A stretch of 64,000 bases of DNA from Rhizoclosmatium globosum. Its lineage: Eukaryota; Chytridiomycota; Chytridiomycetes; Chytridiales; Chytriomycetaceae. This document shows, piece by piece, positions 1-10,047 of this stretch (position 1 is its first letter; the number at the start of each line of letters is the position of its first letter). The stretch covers positions 145,729 through 209,728 of the forward strand of contig MCGO01000073.1 in the NCBI GenBank assembly GCA_002104985.1, in the 5' to 3' direction. Under the pieces are notes generated by a model. It ran no database searches. It was not told the DNA's origin and was given only the letters and a program-made list of their open reading frames with translations. Made by a program: the position numbers and the translations under genes.

Positions 1-1237
1 TCCGTTCCTTCAATTCTTCTTCATCGTCACTATCCTCCTCCGTATCCGACGCCAAATACGCCTTGAAATCCATATCTGCAACTGCTCCTTCGTAAACTTT
101 TTCCGCGTGACACGGACACGGTCCGGGTCATCCAAGTCCCACGTCAACTGTGCTTTAGAGTGTTGCAGGGCAGCAGTGCTAAAGTTCCCAGGGGTGTAAG
201 TTCCTTCGACGGAGGTGGCGTGATCAACGGGTTCGTCTGTGAATTCCATTTCGTCAGGGATGAATTGGAGGTTGAACACGTTGGCAGACTTTTCGAATTC
301 GGTTCCATCTACAGCGGTGAAGATTGCGTTTGCGGTTGCAGGGGAGTCGCAGACGGTGACGGCGTAGTAGTATTTGAGGCGGTCGAGTTGGTATTTACGG
401 AGCTTTTCGTCGTCAAAGTCTTTTCCTTCTTCTTCGCCAAACATGGATTGTTGTTCTTCACGGGCACTGAGGGTTGCACCAAAGATTTCTTTTGGAGGGC
501 CTTCGCGGGCTTCCTTTTCGAGGCGTTCTTTGCCGAATTCGGATTTGTAGATGGATACTGATTTGAGGACACCTTGTTTTGGACGGAAGGCGTCGAATAC
601 TAGATAATAAGTTAATAACAATGCACGAATCAGGATGTTTAAGGCACAGGTTACCTTTGTACAAGTCGCGTGCTTTCAAGTTGTCCCAATCCATATTAAC
701 ACAGGCAAATCGCTTTGAAATAGGGCCCAGCACTTCCTCTTCAACTTCCTCTTCGTCTTCACCAGCAATCATTTCCACCTCAACATCGTCATCAGCCTCG
801 TCCTCCTCATCCGACGATTCCACGAGACCTTCACCACGAATCAATCTTCGAGCTTGTTCGGCCTTGTCTTCGTCGTCCAACTCGTCCTGGTCATCTTGCC
901 AGTCATCGTCGCCTTGATCACTGTCGCCTTTCTCAATCTTCTCAACCTTATCACCACTGGCACCCTTCACTACCTCCTCCTGAACATCAACATCTTCCTG
1001 AACATCTTCCTGAACATCCTCATCCAGTTTGTAGAATCTCTTCAGGTCACTCGCGGTGCTCTGCTTCAGCTTTCGTCCGTACTTGTCTGTCTTTGCCGTC
1101 TTGACACCCGATCCTTCTTCCTTGTTTGATTCGTTGAAGATTGCTGAGAATCGCTTGTCAATCGATACTTTCGAGTCCTTTTTCTTTGGCTTTAAAAACC
1201 GCGGATTCTTGGACAGCGACGCAAATCGGGAATCCAT
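1..1237 (-). CDS. ESF1: ESF1 homologue, pre-rRNA processing factor (partial)
   Basis: Nucleolar protein of the small-subunit processome, needed for 18S rRNA maturation in yeast. The N-terminus (MDSRFASLSKNPRF, then SIDKRFSAIF and KTDKYGRKLK) is the family signature. An Asp/Glu-rich stretch follows, then the conserved core starting at LGPISKRFACVNMDWDNL. Two exons are visible, 1237-655 and 599-1, joined by a 55-nt GT-AG intron that restores the run DLYKVFDAFRPK. The gene leaves the window on the left. Around 74-84 the expected continuation (DMDFKAYLASD) lies in another frame with no room for an intron, so one base is probably missing in the assembly. The family assignment is firm; the frame break is most likely an error. 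Confidence 0.92.
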
Positions 1238-1525
1238 TTTGGTGGTTTTGGTTGGGTTTTGGTTGGGTTGAAAGAGGTGTCAAAGAGAAAGACCTGGGAG
1301 GCAAAAAACAAAAAAATGTGGAACAGAAAAGAACAATCTTCTGAAGTTCTTATTCTACATTAATTCTGCATTCATTGAAAGCGAAATACAGTAGTACGAT
1401 ATCGCAGGAGAACAGTCACACCTGATATGGTGACCTGAACAAGGTACTTGAAAGTCTCGAACTTACCAGAGCAGAGCGCAAGATTTGCTTGGTTGAGGCA
1501 TCAAGAATTGTGATTCATAAAAAGT

Positions 1526-2987
1526 ATGTATGCTGTATCGTGTCATTGTCTCGGTTTACCAAAAATGTGGCTTGTCGTGGCTGACCTCTCCGAATTTTTT
1601 TGTCTCGAATTCAAACCATTATTGCACATTTTCCCCATGGTACTCTCTGATCTGCACATTGGGTTGATTGCGATCGCTTGCGATGCTGTTGTGACTGGGA
1701 TTCTTGCATTGATTATGGTAAGTGCTGCTCACAGTAATCCTTTTGCAGCAAGCATCTTCACTCAATCAATTTAAACAATAAGCGTCCATTCGTGGACGCA
1801 AACCATGACGGAAAGATTACTCCAGACGAAGTGAAGAGAACCACAGAAGCGCCTCACGAGTAAGTCACCATCATCTCCATCCTCACCAACAACAACCTCA
1901 AAAAACTGACACCATCAATAAAAAATTAGCGTCGTACCCGTAGGCAAATCCCTTTTTGACTTTGGAGTCATCCCCCTTGGAATAATCGCGCTCGATGCAT
2001 GGACATTCGCCTTCGCCTACGGCCTCATGTCCGTCCTCACCTGCAACCTCCTCTTCCCTTCCACCACAACCACCTCCTCTACCTCATGGATCGCCGCCCT
2101 CTGGATAACATTCACATCCCTCGTATTCATGTGCGCGTTCTGCATGAACGGCGTACACGTTGCAACATCCCACCCCGTCCACGGGATCTACTACCTCTGC
2201 GGCCTCATCCCCATGGCGCTATTCAAGAACCTTCCAACCCCGTCTTGGATCCTTGTCGTTGTGATTGCGTTTCGGTTACTGTTTTTCGTGGCGATGAAAT
2301 TTTACGTGTGGCCACAGTATCCCGTGTTTTATCGGCTGGATCCGTTGTTTTTTAGGAATAAGGGATGGGAGTTTGGAGCTGTTTACGGATCCGAGAACTG
2401 TTGAGGAGGATTTGGTTGTGTTGGAGAGGTTGAGGGATGTGGTGAAGTTGAGAGGGAATGCGGTGAGGGATTATGGGTTGATTCATATTCCGTTTCCTGT
2501 CTATGAAATCTTGAATGGTCATGTGGCGAGTTATTTTACGCGCGGGGCTGTTTTGGCGTGGATTTTGTATTCGATTTTGGTTAAATGCGTGGGAGGCGTT
2601 CCTGGAGTTGGACTGTTGGTGGGTGTTGTTGTTGGGGTGTCGGCTGTGTTGTTGGGTGTGTTTGTTTGGTGGATTCCATTGGAAGCGGAACGAAGCAAGT
2701 GGTTGACATTGTCTCACTACTATCCACGAGTATCTGCTACAATTGCGTTTTTCATTGGAGCTGGGTTAGTTTCTTTCTCCATGCGACGTGGTGAGACTGA
2801 CAACGGTGCTGACCTGGGAATCATGTTGGCATTCCATATCATCTCCCTCGGTCTTTACTTCTTTGGATACGTGGCTGTTGTGCGTTACTTTGGATTCGGA
2901 AAGAGTTTCAAGCGGCTCTTTTCCCTTATTCCTGGTCATGGAGGTGTTGTGATTGAAAAGACTGCTGGTCGTCCATTACTCGCGTAG
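1526..2987 (+). CDS. EF-hand-containing multipass membrane protein
   Basis: Unrecognised membrane protein. After an N-terminal hydrophobic helix it carries one canonical EF-hand calcium loop (DANHDGKITPDE). About eight further hydrophobic segments follow, ending in a short basic tail. Exons are about 1526-1717, 1783-1859 and from 1930, with 65-70-nt introns. The start may be the ATG at 1526, 1565 or 1637; the last gives the most compact N-terminus. Near 2350-2373 the frame changes by one base beside a T-run, although both sides clearly encode one membrane protein. A calcium-regulated channel or sensor is possible but not shown by the sequence. Confidence 0.6.
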
Positions 2988-3169
2988 AAATAGAGAAATA
3001 AACCGTGTTAAGTAATTCACCATGAAAAGCAATAATATTTGCGCAGAAAACGCGTGAATTAATTGCAGCGAGTTTCCGAAAATGAGTGAGCAAGGTTAAG
3101 CATTCAACCACCACCCTCCGCCGCCAAACGGCTCCCTGCCGCGCCACCGCTAACTTGACACCGCCAAAA

Positions 3170-3242
3170 CGAGCGTACCAGGGGTCGAACCTGGAATCTC
3201 TTGATTCGTAGTCAAGCGCGGTAACCATTTTGCCATACGCCC
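3170..3242 (-). tRNA. tRNA-Arg(ACG), intact
   Basis: A complete cloverleaf reads on the minus strand. The acceptor stem is GGGCGTA paired with TACGCTC. The anticodon stem CTTGA/TCAAG encloses loop CTACGAA, giving anticodon ACG. The T arm is CCAGG/CCTGG around TTCGACC. No intron is present. This is the undamaged twin of the tRNA-Arg gene that is split at 9725-9747 and 17138-17190. Confidence 0.95.
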
Positions 3243-3414
3243 ATGTCAGTATTATTTGATTACTCATCTAAGATCTCGTTTATTGCTGAAATAACATCAA
3301 ATCGAAATCAATATATTTTCTGACAGCTAAAAAGCTTCATTCACATCTTGACCGTGGCCACTGAGTTAAAGTTATATCAGTTGCAAAGAAATCTTTTTAT
3401 TCAACTTGGAACCC

Positions 3415-4454
3415 TTATTGAGTGTTGAGTGCAATCATAACGAGAGGAAACACCACTCCGTTTGACAACATTGGAGTCGAGAAAACCAAAACGATGAGCC
3501 CAAGCTTTAAGCCGAGTTTCATTTCAGCCCCTTCCCCTTCTTGAAAGAGATAATTTGATATAGCATGAATACCATGGACGTGATTGTGGAAGAAATGTAA
3601 TCTGTTGTGATACTTGATTGGCATTCGTTTGAAAAGAAGGCGTTGAGAAGGGTAGCAGCGGTGGCTTGGAAATCAAATGCATGCAACTGAAATTGCTGAA
3701 GCGTCAAAGTAGTAAACGAGACAAATGAGCTTCCGGCCAGAAACGCGTACAAATGGTTGATTGATCCAGCATTTCTTGACACGATTGACTTGAGCAGCAA
3801 AGGAGCCAGCAAGAGAACATGAATCGCCTTCAAGTTGAAATCAAAGCCCTTTGATCCAGCAACCAAAAAGGGCTGAACAACATTGGAAAGCACAGACAGA
3901 ACCATACACACCCACAACAGCAACGAAGCATCCTTCTTCCCCCCTAACCCTAATTCCTTCCCACTAACAATATACTGAATCAAAAACAACGGCCAGCACA
4001 AGCTAATCGCACCCAACATCCCCAGCGCAAGAAACACGGCCGCCGGAAGCCCCAATTCAAACTCCGCCATAAACATAAACACAACCATCGAAGGCACAAA
4101 GTTGAGCAGCTTCACCGACCACCACCAGTTCTCCGCATCCTCCGTCACAAGCTTATACGCTCCCGTGAACAGATCGCAGTTCCGCATCCATCCTTTGATC
4201 CCTTCCTCGGCGTGCTCGGTCATGTACTCTGTTGCGTCTCTGATGAACCATTTGAAGATGTAGAACCAGGTTACGCTGAAGGAGAGCACTGCTGCGACGA
4301 GGAGGAAGAGGGGGAGGAGCTTTGACTTGGCGTGGGCGATGCGGGTGAGGGAGAAGGAGAAGCAGACGACGGCGCTTGGAATTAGGATTGAAAAGTAGAA
4401 GAGGAAAGGGAGGGAGAGTTGTTGGAACTCTGGGTCCGAGATCAGGTTGCTCAT
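3415..4454 (-). CDS. Multipass membrane protein of unknown family
   Basis: I do not recognise this family. The start MSNLISDPEF is followed by seven or eight hydrophobic helices (for example LPFLFYFSILIPSAVVCF near residue 15 and SKLLPLFLLVAAVLSF near 45). A soluble stretch with a conspicuous NWWWSV motif lies between the second and third. Exon 1 is 4454-3614 and exon 2 is 3539-3415. The 74-nt intron (3613-3540) joins in phase and adds a final helix (GLKLGLIVLVFSTPML) before the stop. The gene is divergent from the transporter at 4808, with about 350 bp between them. Confidence 0.6.
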
Positions 4455-4807
4455 CTCCGAATTTGATGGTTCAACAGGATGGTTTCGAAAGATCGGCTAA
4501 GTATACGGATAATTATAAATTTAAAATTAAGATGACAGGGTAAACCTGAATGCATATTAATGTTATTTATTTCCTCTATTTTATCCAGTCTTGATGACCC
4601 ACACGCGACCAGGATCAATTGTAGCACGTCGGTCGTCGCCACATCCAAGTATTGCAATATCTGTAAATAGTGAGCATGGGGGAGAGCAAGTCCATGAGGG
4701 ATATCTTGATGTAAGACTTTGATAACCATCGAACTTACAGTATTCTAATACCTCATTTACCATCATTGACTCCTCATTCATGATTCGATTATTACGCACT
4801 TATTAAG
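4455..4807. other. Divergent intergenic region, no gene seen
   Basis: AT-rich spacer between two divergent genes, presumably holding both promoters. Short open frames here have no protein-like features. I see no RNA gene or repeat. Confidence 0.5.
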
Positions 4808-7491
4808 ATGGTACGAACAAAGACTGTTGGGAAGGTACGCTCAGTTTTGTTGGTCAGTCATATGGTCCTTCAACTTCTATGCCCTAGTTAGAAGGAATCT
4901 CGCTGATATTCAACAACATGACGGGAATCGGTATGATTCAGACATCATTAGTCTTTCAGCAGGTCAGAAACCCGCCATAAAAAGAAGACTAAAGGATGTT
5001 TCCCTCAGTCTGGATGGCTCCCCGTCACCCTCTTCTTTGCACTATTCATGGTCATATCATCATTATGTGCTCTGTTTATGGTCGAAGCCATGCAGGCGAT
5101 TCCGGGAAACAGATACTTCCAGGGTCACGTTGAATTCGGAACACTCATCAACTTCTACTTTGGATCCACGGCTCATATGATAGGACAGTTTAGTTTATAC
5201 GGCGCGTTGGAAGTGATCGCGGTTGGATCTATTATTCAGTCCAGTCAGGTGATTTCTGCTTCAAAGGGAAACAACGTTTCTGATGATTTGGATGTAGACT
5301 ATGGATAACCTTTTGATTGATATCTTTGGAAGGACGTGTGGAGTTTCGATGGGGATTACGACAGGCTCAAACGCGACAGCCTTGAGTTGGTTCTGTGTTG
5401 ACTCGCATGGTGATTCCATATCTCCATTCGGGGACGAGTACGTACTCTCTTCTCGAATATCAGAATATACTTATGAAAAATTTCAAGGTATATGATCCTG
5501 ACTCAAGGCCTTCTAATCGTCGCGATTGTCATTATTCCTCAGTGTATTGTACCTTTAAGCGAAGTCCTCTGGATCCAAGTAATATGCTTTGGCGTCACTC
5601 TGTGCGTGTTCTTGGAATGGATCGTTGCTTCATGTGTCAACGGACTTCATATAGAATACGTTCCCGTAATGCACGGACAGGTATCAGGGTAAAAGTACAA
5701 GTTTGTTTGAAAAGAAAGCTTATTGTTATGCTTTTTAGATATGCCGGACTTGTCGGGACTGTAATGCTCAATTACGCGTTTGTTCAAACCGTGCCATCTT
5801 GGGTGAATGTTCGACGGCCTGACGTGAATATCCAGCAATCTATTTGGATCTCTTCGTTTGCAGGCTTCGGCTGTTACATCCTGACAGGTCTACTTCCTGC
5901 ACTCGCATACTTGATTCCGGAAGGCTCGAATCTGATTGCTGTCTTGACAACGAACGGAGGGATGGTAAACAAGGTCTTTGGATATCTGTTCTCGTTGATG
6001 GTGTTGATGATGTCTGTCCCTGTGTTATTGATTGTTGCGAAACTGAATTTGGATCAGAACTTTGAAATGCAATCAGGTTTGTGATTTTTCTATAAGTTGA
6101 GACATGTTCTGACTGGGCAAAAGGTGTATCGACTTTCCTTGCACAAGTAGTTCCTTGGATACTGTGTATACCGTTCTTGACAGGAACGTATCTGACAGAG
6201 ATTAATAACTGGGGATCATTGGTCTTCGTATCAGTGGCAAACTTTGTGGTTCCACTCTTAATTTACTTGCAAGCAGTCGAGTTTCGTAAATCATACAATC
6301 AGAAACGACGTGAGTACAATTCTTTACATTGTTCAATGCCACTTTAATATTCTCAAAGATTTAACAAGGCATCAACGGGATCTTCTCAAAGTCATCCACA
6401 AGAACAACCATGTGCCCGTAAACGTCAAACCAACTACAAACAATGCGTTGCAGCTAGTTACCGATAGGATTCTTACGGCATCTCCAAGTGACGGGCAACG
6501 TCCGATGTTGGCCTCACCTTTGGATATTTCAATACAAACGGGACTTGCCATGGTTTCTTCACCTACCTGCAGCCTTTCAAATCAGTCTCCGACTCTATTA
6601 AGATCACATTTACCCGTCTTGGTTATCAACTCTCCAGAAACATTGAGTCCATCGTCCCAACCACAACGAAGTCCCCAAGTCACTCCTCAAAACCCATCAT
6701 TTTTGATATCACCCGTTCGAGAAACACACCATTCTCGTGTACGGACACCAAGCTGGGAACGCGGGAGTTTTCCAGGCGCATCACATATCGTTTTGCCGTC
6801 CCAGCTTATGGATATGGACGCAAATGTTGAAGGATACTTGCTGGAAGATGTTCCTGATCCAGACGACTCGGATCCAGAGGAGCAGGTGGGGCAACCTGCG
6901 CCTCCACAGTTATCGGATTCATGGACGGACGAGGATTCGTCGAATCTGCTCATCAGGAATTTATCGACTCGGGGATCTCGGAGGGAGCTTTCTGCATCGC
7001 CTGATAGCCTTAGTGAAGCGACGGAGACTGTACCGCTACTGCGTGATGATTCCATGTATTCAGATGCGGTTATGCCGTCTGATGGCAGTGATTACAGTGA
7101 CGTGAATAGCTTACAAGGCGGAAGCACTAGTGCAGTAATAGCACCCGTGATCTCGATATCAGAGACGGAGGAGCAACCTACTACTGGAATGCTTCTAGTT
7201 CCACGACGATATATGACTGTTTGTTCAATGGTAAACGCCTGTCCAACCAAATTCATTTTTAATTCACCAATACAAAACCAGATTGCACAGGAAAGTTATC
7301 GACAAGCTGTACTGCATTTGGCGGATGGAGATGACATACAAGTGGAAACCAAAATGAGAGCCTTTCGCTCGATTCCGAAATGGTTTCCTGTATCGCCGCG
7401 AACGCTTGCGATTGGGTGTCTTGTATTTACTGTGGCAACGGCGTTGACAAACATTGGGATTGCACTTGCAGCTTTATTGGCAGCTAGATAG
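4808..7491 (+). CDS. AAAP-family amino-acid transporter (AVT-like)
   Basis: Predicted amino-acid/proton transporter of the amino acid/auxin permease family, as in fungal vacuolar AVT proteins. Joining the exons gives GISLIFNNMTGIGMIQ and FQQSGWLPVTLFF, the typical first helix pair. They are followed by MDNLLIDIFGRTCGVSMG, CVDSHGDSISPFGDEYM and later helices (YAGLVGTVMLNYAFVQTV). Exons are 4808-4834, 4888-4962, 5009-5248, 5298-5437, 5488-5688, 5739-6076, 6124-6309 and 6359-7491. A further 51-nt in-frame intron at 7231-7281 is possible. All introns are 46-66 nt and phase-consistent. A Ser/Pro-rich cytoplasmic region of about 280 residues lies before the last helix (PRTLAIGCLVFTVATAL) and is longer than usual. 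Substrate cannot be told. Confidence 0.82.
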
Positions 7492-7588
7492 TTTGAATAA
7501 ATACAGAAATATGAACGTGTGTATGAGAGACAAGGTTTGAAGTCAACACTTTTCAGTAACAACATCTCTTCACTCGCTTTTATTGGAC

Positions 7589-8971
7589 TCATCGCATACT
7601 ACAAGTTGCCTTATTATGGCCAGCCTCTCCACAAACACCACACCGCCTCCGCTCAGTAGATCCATCAAACCGCCTTTGTACAGATTCCACAAACTCCTGA
7701 TGCCACATTTTCGGAATCGCCAACACTTTCTTTCGTTGAATCCAATCCACCGTTTCCATTCCCAACACTGGTTCCAAATGAACTCGTGGGAATTTCCGTT
7801 TCGTTCGTAACTGGCTGACCATTTTCCCTGCGATTTCTTCATCTGCGCTTGGACAGTAGAGACGGACGAGGTCTACCCATGAAGCGTAACCATCTTCGTT
7901 TCTGCTTCCATCCGACAAGAGAGTGGGAATCATGCCGCTTGGAACTGCTGTTGTTGCAAAGGGACGGAAAGAAGCTGACTTGGACTCATCTATGGCTGAA
8001 GACGATGGCACCTGTCCGGCGCATTTATTCGTATGTGCTTGTAGTTGGGTTACAGACTGTGACGAGAAGGTTGTACAAGGACAGTGGAAAAGGTTGTCGG
8101 TTGAATCACGTTTCAAGAGCAATTCACTTCCACTTGAGAAAACGACCTTGCATTCAGGCGAGCTCAGGTTCCATCCGTTGGGAAGATCATGTGTGAGACG
8201 GTCTGCCGATATAATGACGTGACGTTTCATTGATCCTGGTCCATGGATTCCAATTCTTTCAGGTGTATTTTCGGCTGTTGGTGATGGGTCCACAGTATCT
8301 GATGTAGGAGGGATGGAATTTTTCATAGAACTCAAAGTTCTAGCTGTAGCTTCTACGTCTTCTTCAAGACCACGACCTTCACAACGTAGCCGTGCATGGC
8401 TACGCATGCTAGACAAGTTTTGTGTTGCGAAAACCTGACACGGGCAGTGAAAGCGATTGTCAGCCTGTCTAGTGATTGTAGCTTCGATCCCACTAATAAA
8501 AACGACTGTGCACTGTGGTGAATGACGGTCATAGATGTGTGTCCTCGCTTTATCCTGAGTTTGAAACCGTTTATCACAGCGAGTACATTTGAAGGGGAAT
8601 GATTGAGGATCTGATTTCACGGATTCGATCATATCAACGTCCAAGCCGTCGATGGACTTGTCAATTGCTTTTCGTTTTCGAGAAATGACAGGTTTCAGAG
8701 ACGGATCATCCAAGTCCCGGCCCACATCGTCTTCAGTTGCAGGATAGATTTCATCAACTTCGTCTGAGCCAATTGTGGAAATTGTTGGAACTGGGGCGTC
8801 CGAGGAACTGTTGTTGAAGCGGTCGACTAGTTTTTGGAATTCAGTTTCGAGGACCTGGAGCCCGGTCCCGAATCCAGTCTCGAGTTCTTTGATTCGATCT
8901 CGAAGGACTTCGTTTTCTCGTTCAAGGTTACGGCAAAAGGTGCAGGTACTGGTGCCTGGCGGTGAGGACAT
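7589..8971 (-). CDS. Zinc-finger protein: C2H2, two HCPC modules, CCHC knuckle
   Basis: Intronless gene; the start at MSSPPGTSTC (8971) is preferred over the upstream in-frame ATG at 9016. A short coiled coil (LERENEVLRDRIKELE) is followed by a basic patch (SRKRKAIDK) and one C2H2 finger (FKCTRCDKRFQ...ARTHIYDRH). Then come two copies of a ~45-residue module with the core FHCPC-x-x-F-x-x-Q...H...C. Each copy is preceded by a C-x-VVF-x-SG motif. The C-terminus ends in a CCHC knuckle, CGVCGEAGHNKATC. Nuclear nucleic-acid binding is likely. The knuckle and finger mix also occurs in transposon-derived proteins, but no integrase or transposase domain is visible. Confidence 0.7.
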   Translation of the reverse strand: MSSPPGTSTCTFCRNLERENEVLRDRIKELETGFGTGLQVLETEFQKLVDRFNNSSSDAPVPTISTIGSDEVDEIYPATEDDVGRDLDDPSLKPVISRKRKAIDKSIDGLDVDMIESVKSDPQSFPFKCTRCDKRFQTQDKARTHIYDRHSPQCTVVFISGIEATITRQADNRFHCPCQVFATQNLSSMRSHARLRCEGRGLEEDVEATARTLSSMKNSIPPTSDTVDPSPTAENTPERIGIHGPGSMKRHVIISADRLTHDLPNGWNLSSPECKVVFSSGSELLLKRDSTDNLFHCPCTTFSSQSVTQLQAHTNKCAGQVPSSSAIDESKSASFRPFATTAVPSGMIPTLLSDGSRNEDGYASWVDLVRLYCPSADEEIAGKMVSQLRTKRKFPRVHLEPVLGMETVDWIQRKKVLAIPKMWHQEFVESVQRRFDGSTERRRCGVCGEAGHNKATCSMR

Positions 8972-9724
8972 ACGTACGAGGAAATGAACAAAAGAAAGAA
9001 ATAAACGGGAAAACAAAGAGAGAAGTAACTAGTTGGAGCAAATGTAAATTTACCATTTGAACATTTCATAATAAGAACTTAATTTGGAGTATGTACGCTG
9101 ATCAGGAATTTGAACAAGAGGGGAAGAAAATCAATAATATCATAAGAGAATCGAGCCTTCTGTGTGGAATTCAATAACCTTATCAAATATACATTTAACA
9201 TATTGTCTATGAACGGCTTCATTTGCGTCGAGGGTTGGTCAGGGTGGGTGTGTAACCGTGTGTTGTTTTTATGGATGTACCCATTCTCATCGGTCTGCAT
9301 ACATAACGCGTCTTTTAACTGAAATGTATAAGGGGTGATAAGGATTTATATATTTGAAGGGAAAGAATGGGAGGCCGTGCCCTCGGAGAATTTTGTTTCA
9401 CTTTTTTTCTTTTCATCTGTATAGTTGCCACGAGTAAAGAAGTATCTGCAGTACTATTTGCCTTACTTCCGTTAACTACTAGTTATAACGATCCATCATC
9501 ATTGTGTGTCAATAGAAATCTGGGCCGGATCCGTCAACGATTGCATCCGTCAGGCGTCAGCAATCAAGCAGAATACCATTTTAACTCAGAGACAACGATC
9601 CAAAAACATCGTCGGAAAATAGAACGGGCTTGTGCGAATAAGAGTAGCTCTGGGCGTTTTGCCGGCCTTCCCAACATGGCCGGCCGACGTAATCACCGCC
9701 GCCGCCGCCTTTAATTCGGCAAAA
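8972..9724. other. Intergenic region without a supported gene
   Basis: A plus-strand frame at 9367-9714 has a hydrophobic start but then runs through unstructured, non-protein-like sequence into the tRNA fragment, so I do not call it. No other RNA gene or repeat is seen. This is the left flank of the inserted element. Confidence 0.5.
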
Positions 9725-9747
9725 CGAGCGTACCAGGGGTCGAACCT
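9725..9747 (-). pseudogene. tRNA-Arg(ACG) fragment, 3' part (acceptor and T arm)
   Basis: Identical to the 3' end of the intact tRNA-Arg at 3170-3192: acceptor strand, T loop and the start of the T stem. Identity stops exactly after CCT on the plus strand, where element sequence begins. The missing 5' part lies at 17138-17190 in the same orientation. The tRNA was therefore cut in its T stem by the insertion, and the element does not rebuild it. Confidence 0.9.
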
Positions 9748-10047
9748 CGACATCCATTCAGTTGTTGTAGTTATCCAGCAAACGAAATTTTTGTCCAGCT
9801 CGGCCCTTCCCGACGTCCAGCCAGCAACCGTTGCAACACCTTGCCACGTATCAGGCGCCACCGGGACCACTATATCTGGGGTGTATGTATTTCATTTAGC
9901 CTATATCCGCTTAGAATGGGCCTGATCCGTTGCTCCTCTCAAGGTCGCTAACCTGCTTATAATCAGAACTCAAAAGCACCAACTGGCTGGCCGAAACGCA
10001 CGATCCAGAGCTAATTTGGTCAATTTGCTCTTTTTCACACTCCCCCG

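Noticed and set aside
160..917. Plus-strand frames over ESF1
   Set aside because: Shadows of the strongly conserved minus-strand gene, rich in Ser runs opposite its acidic codons.
9367..9714. 115-codon plus-strand frame with hydrophobic start
   Set aside because: No family features; it runs into the tRNA fragment and simple GCC repeats.
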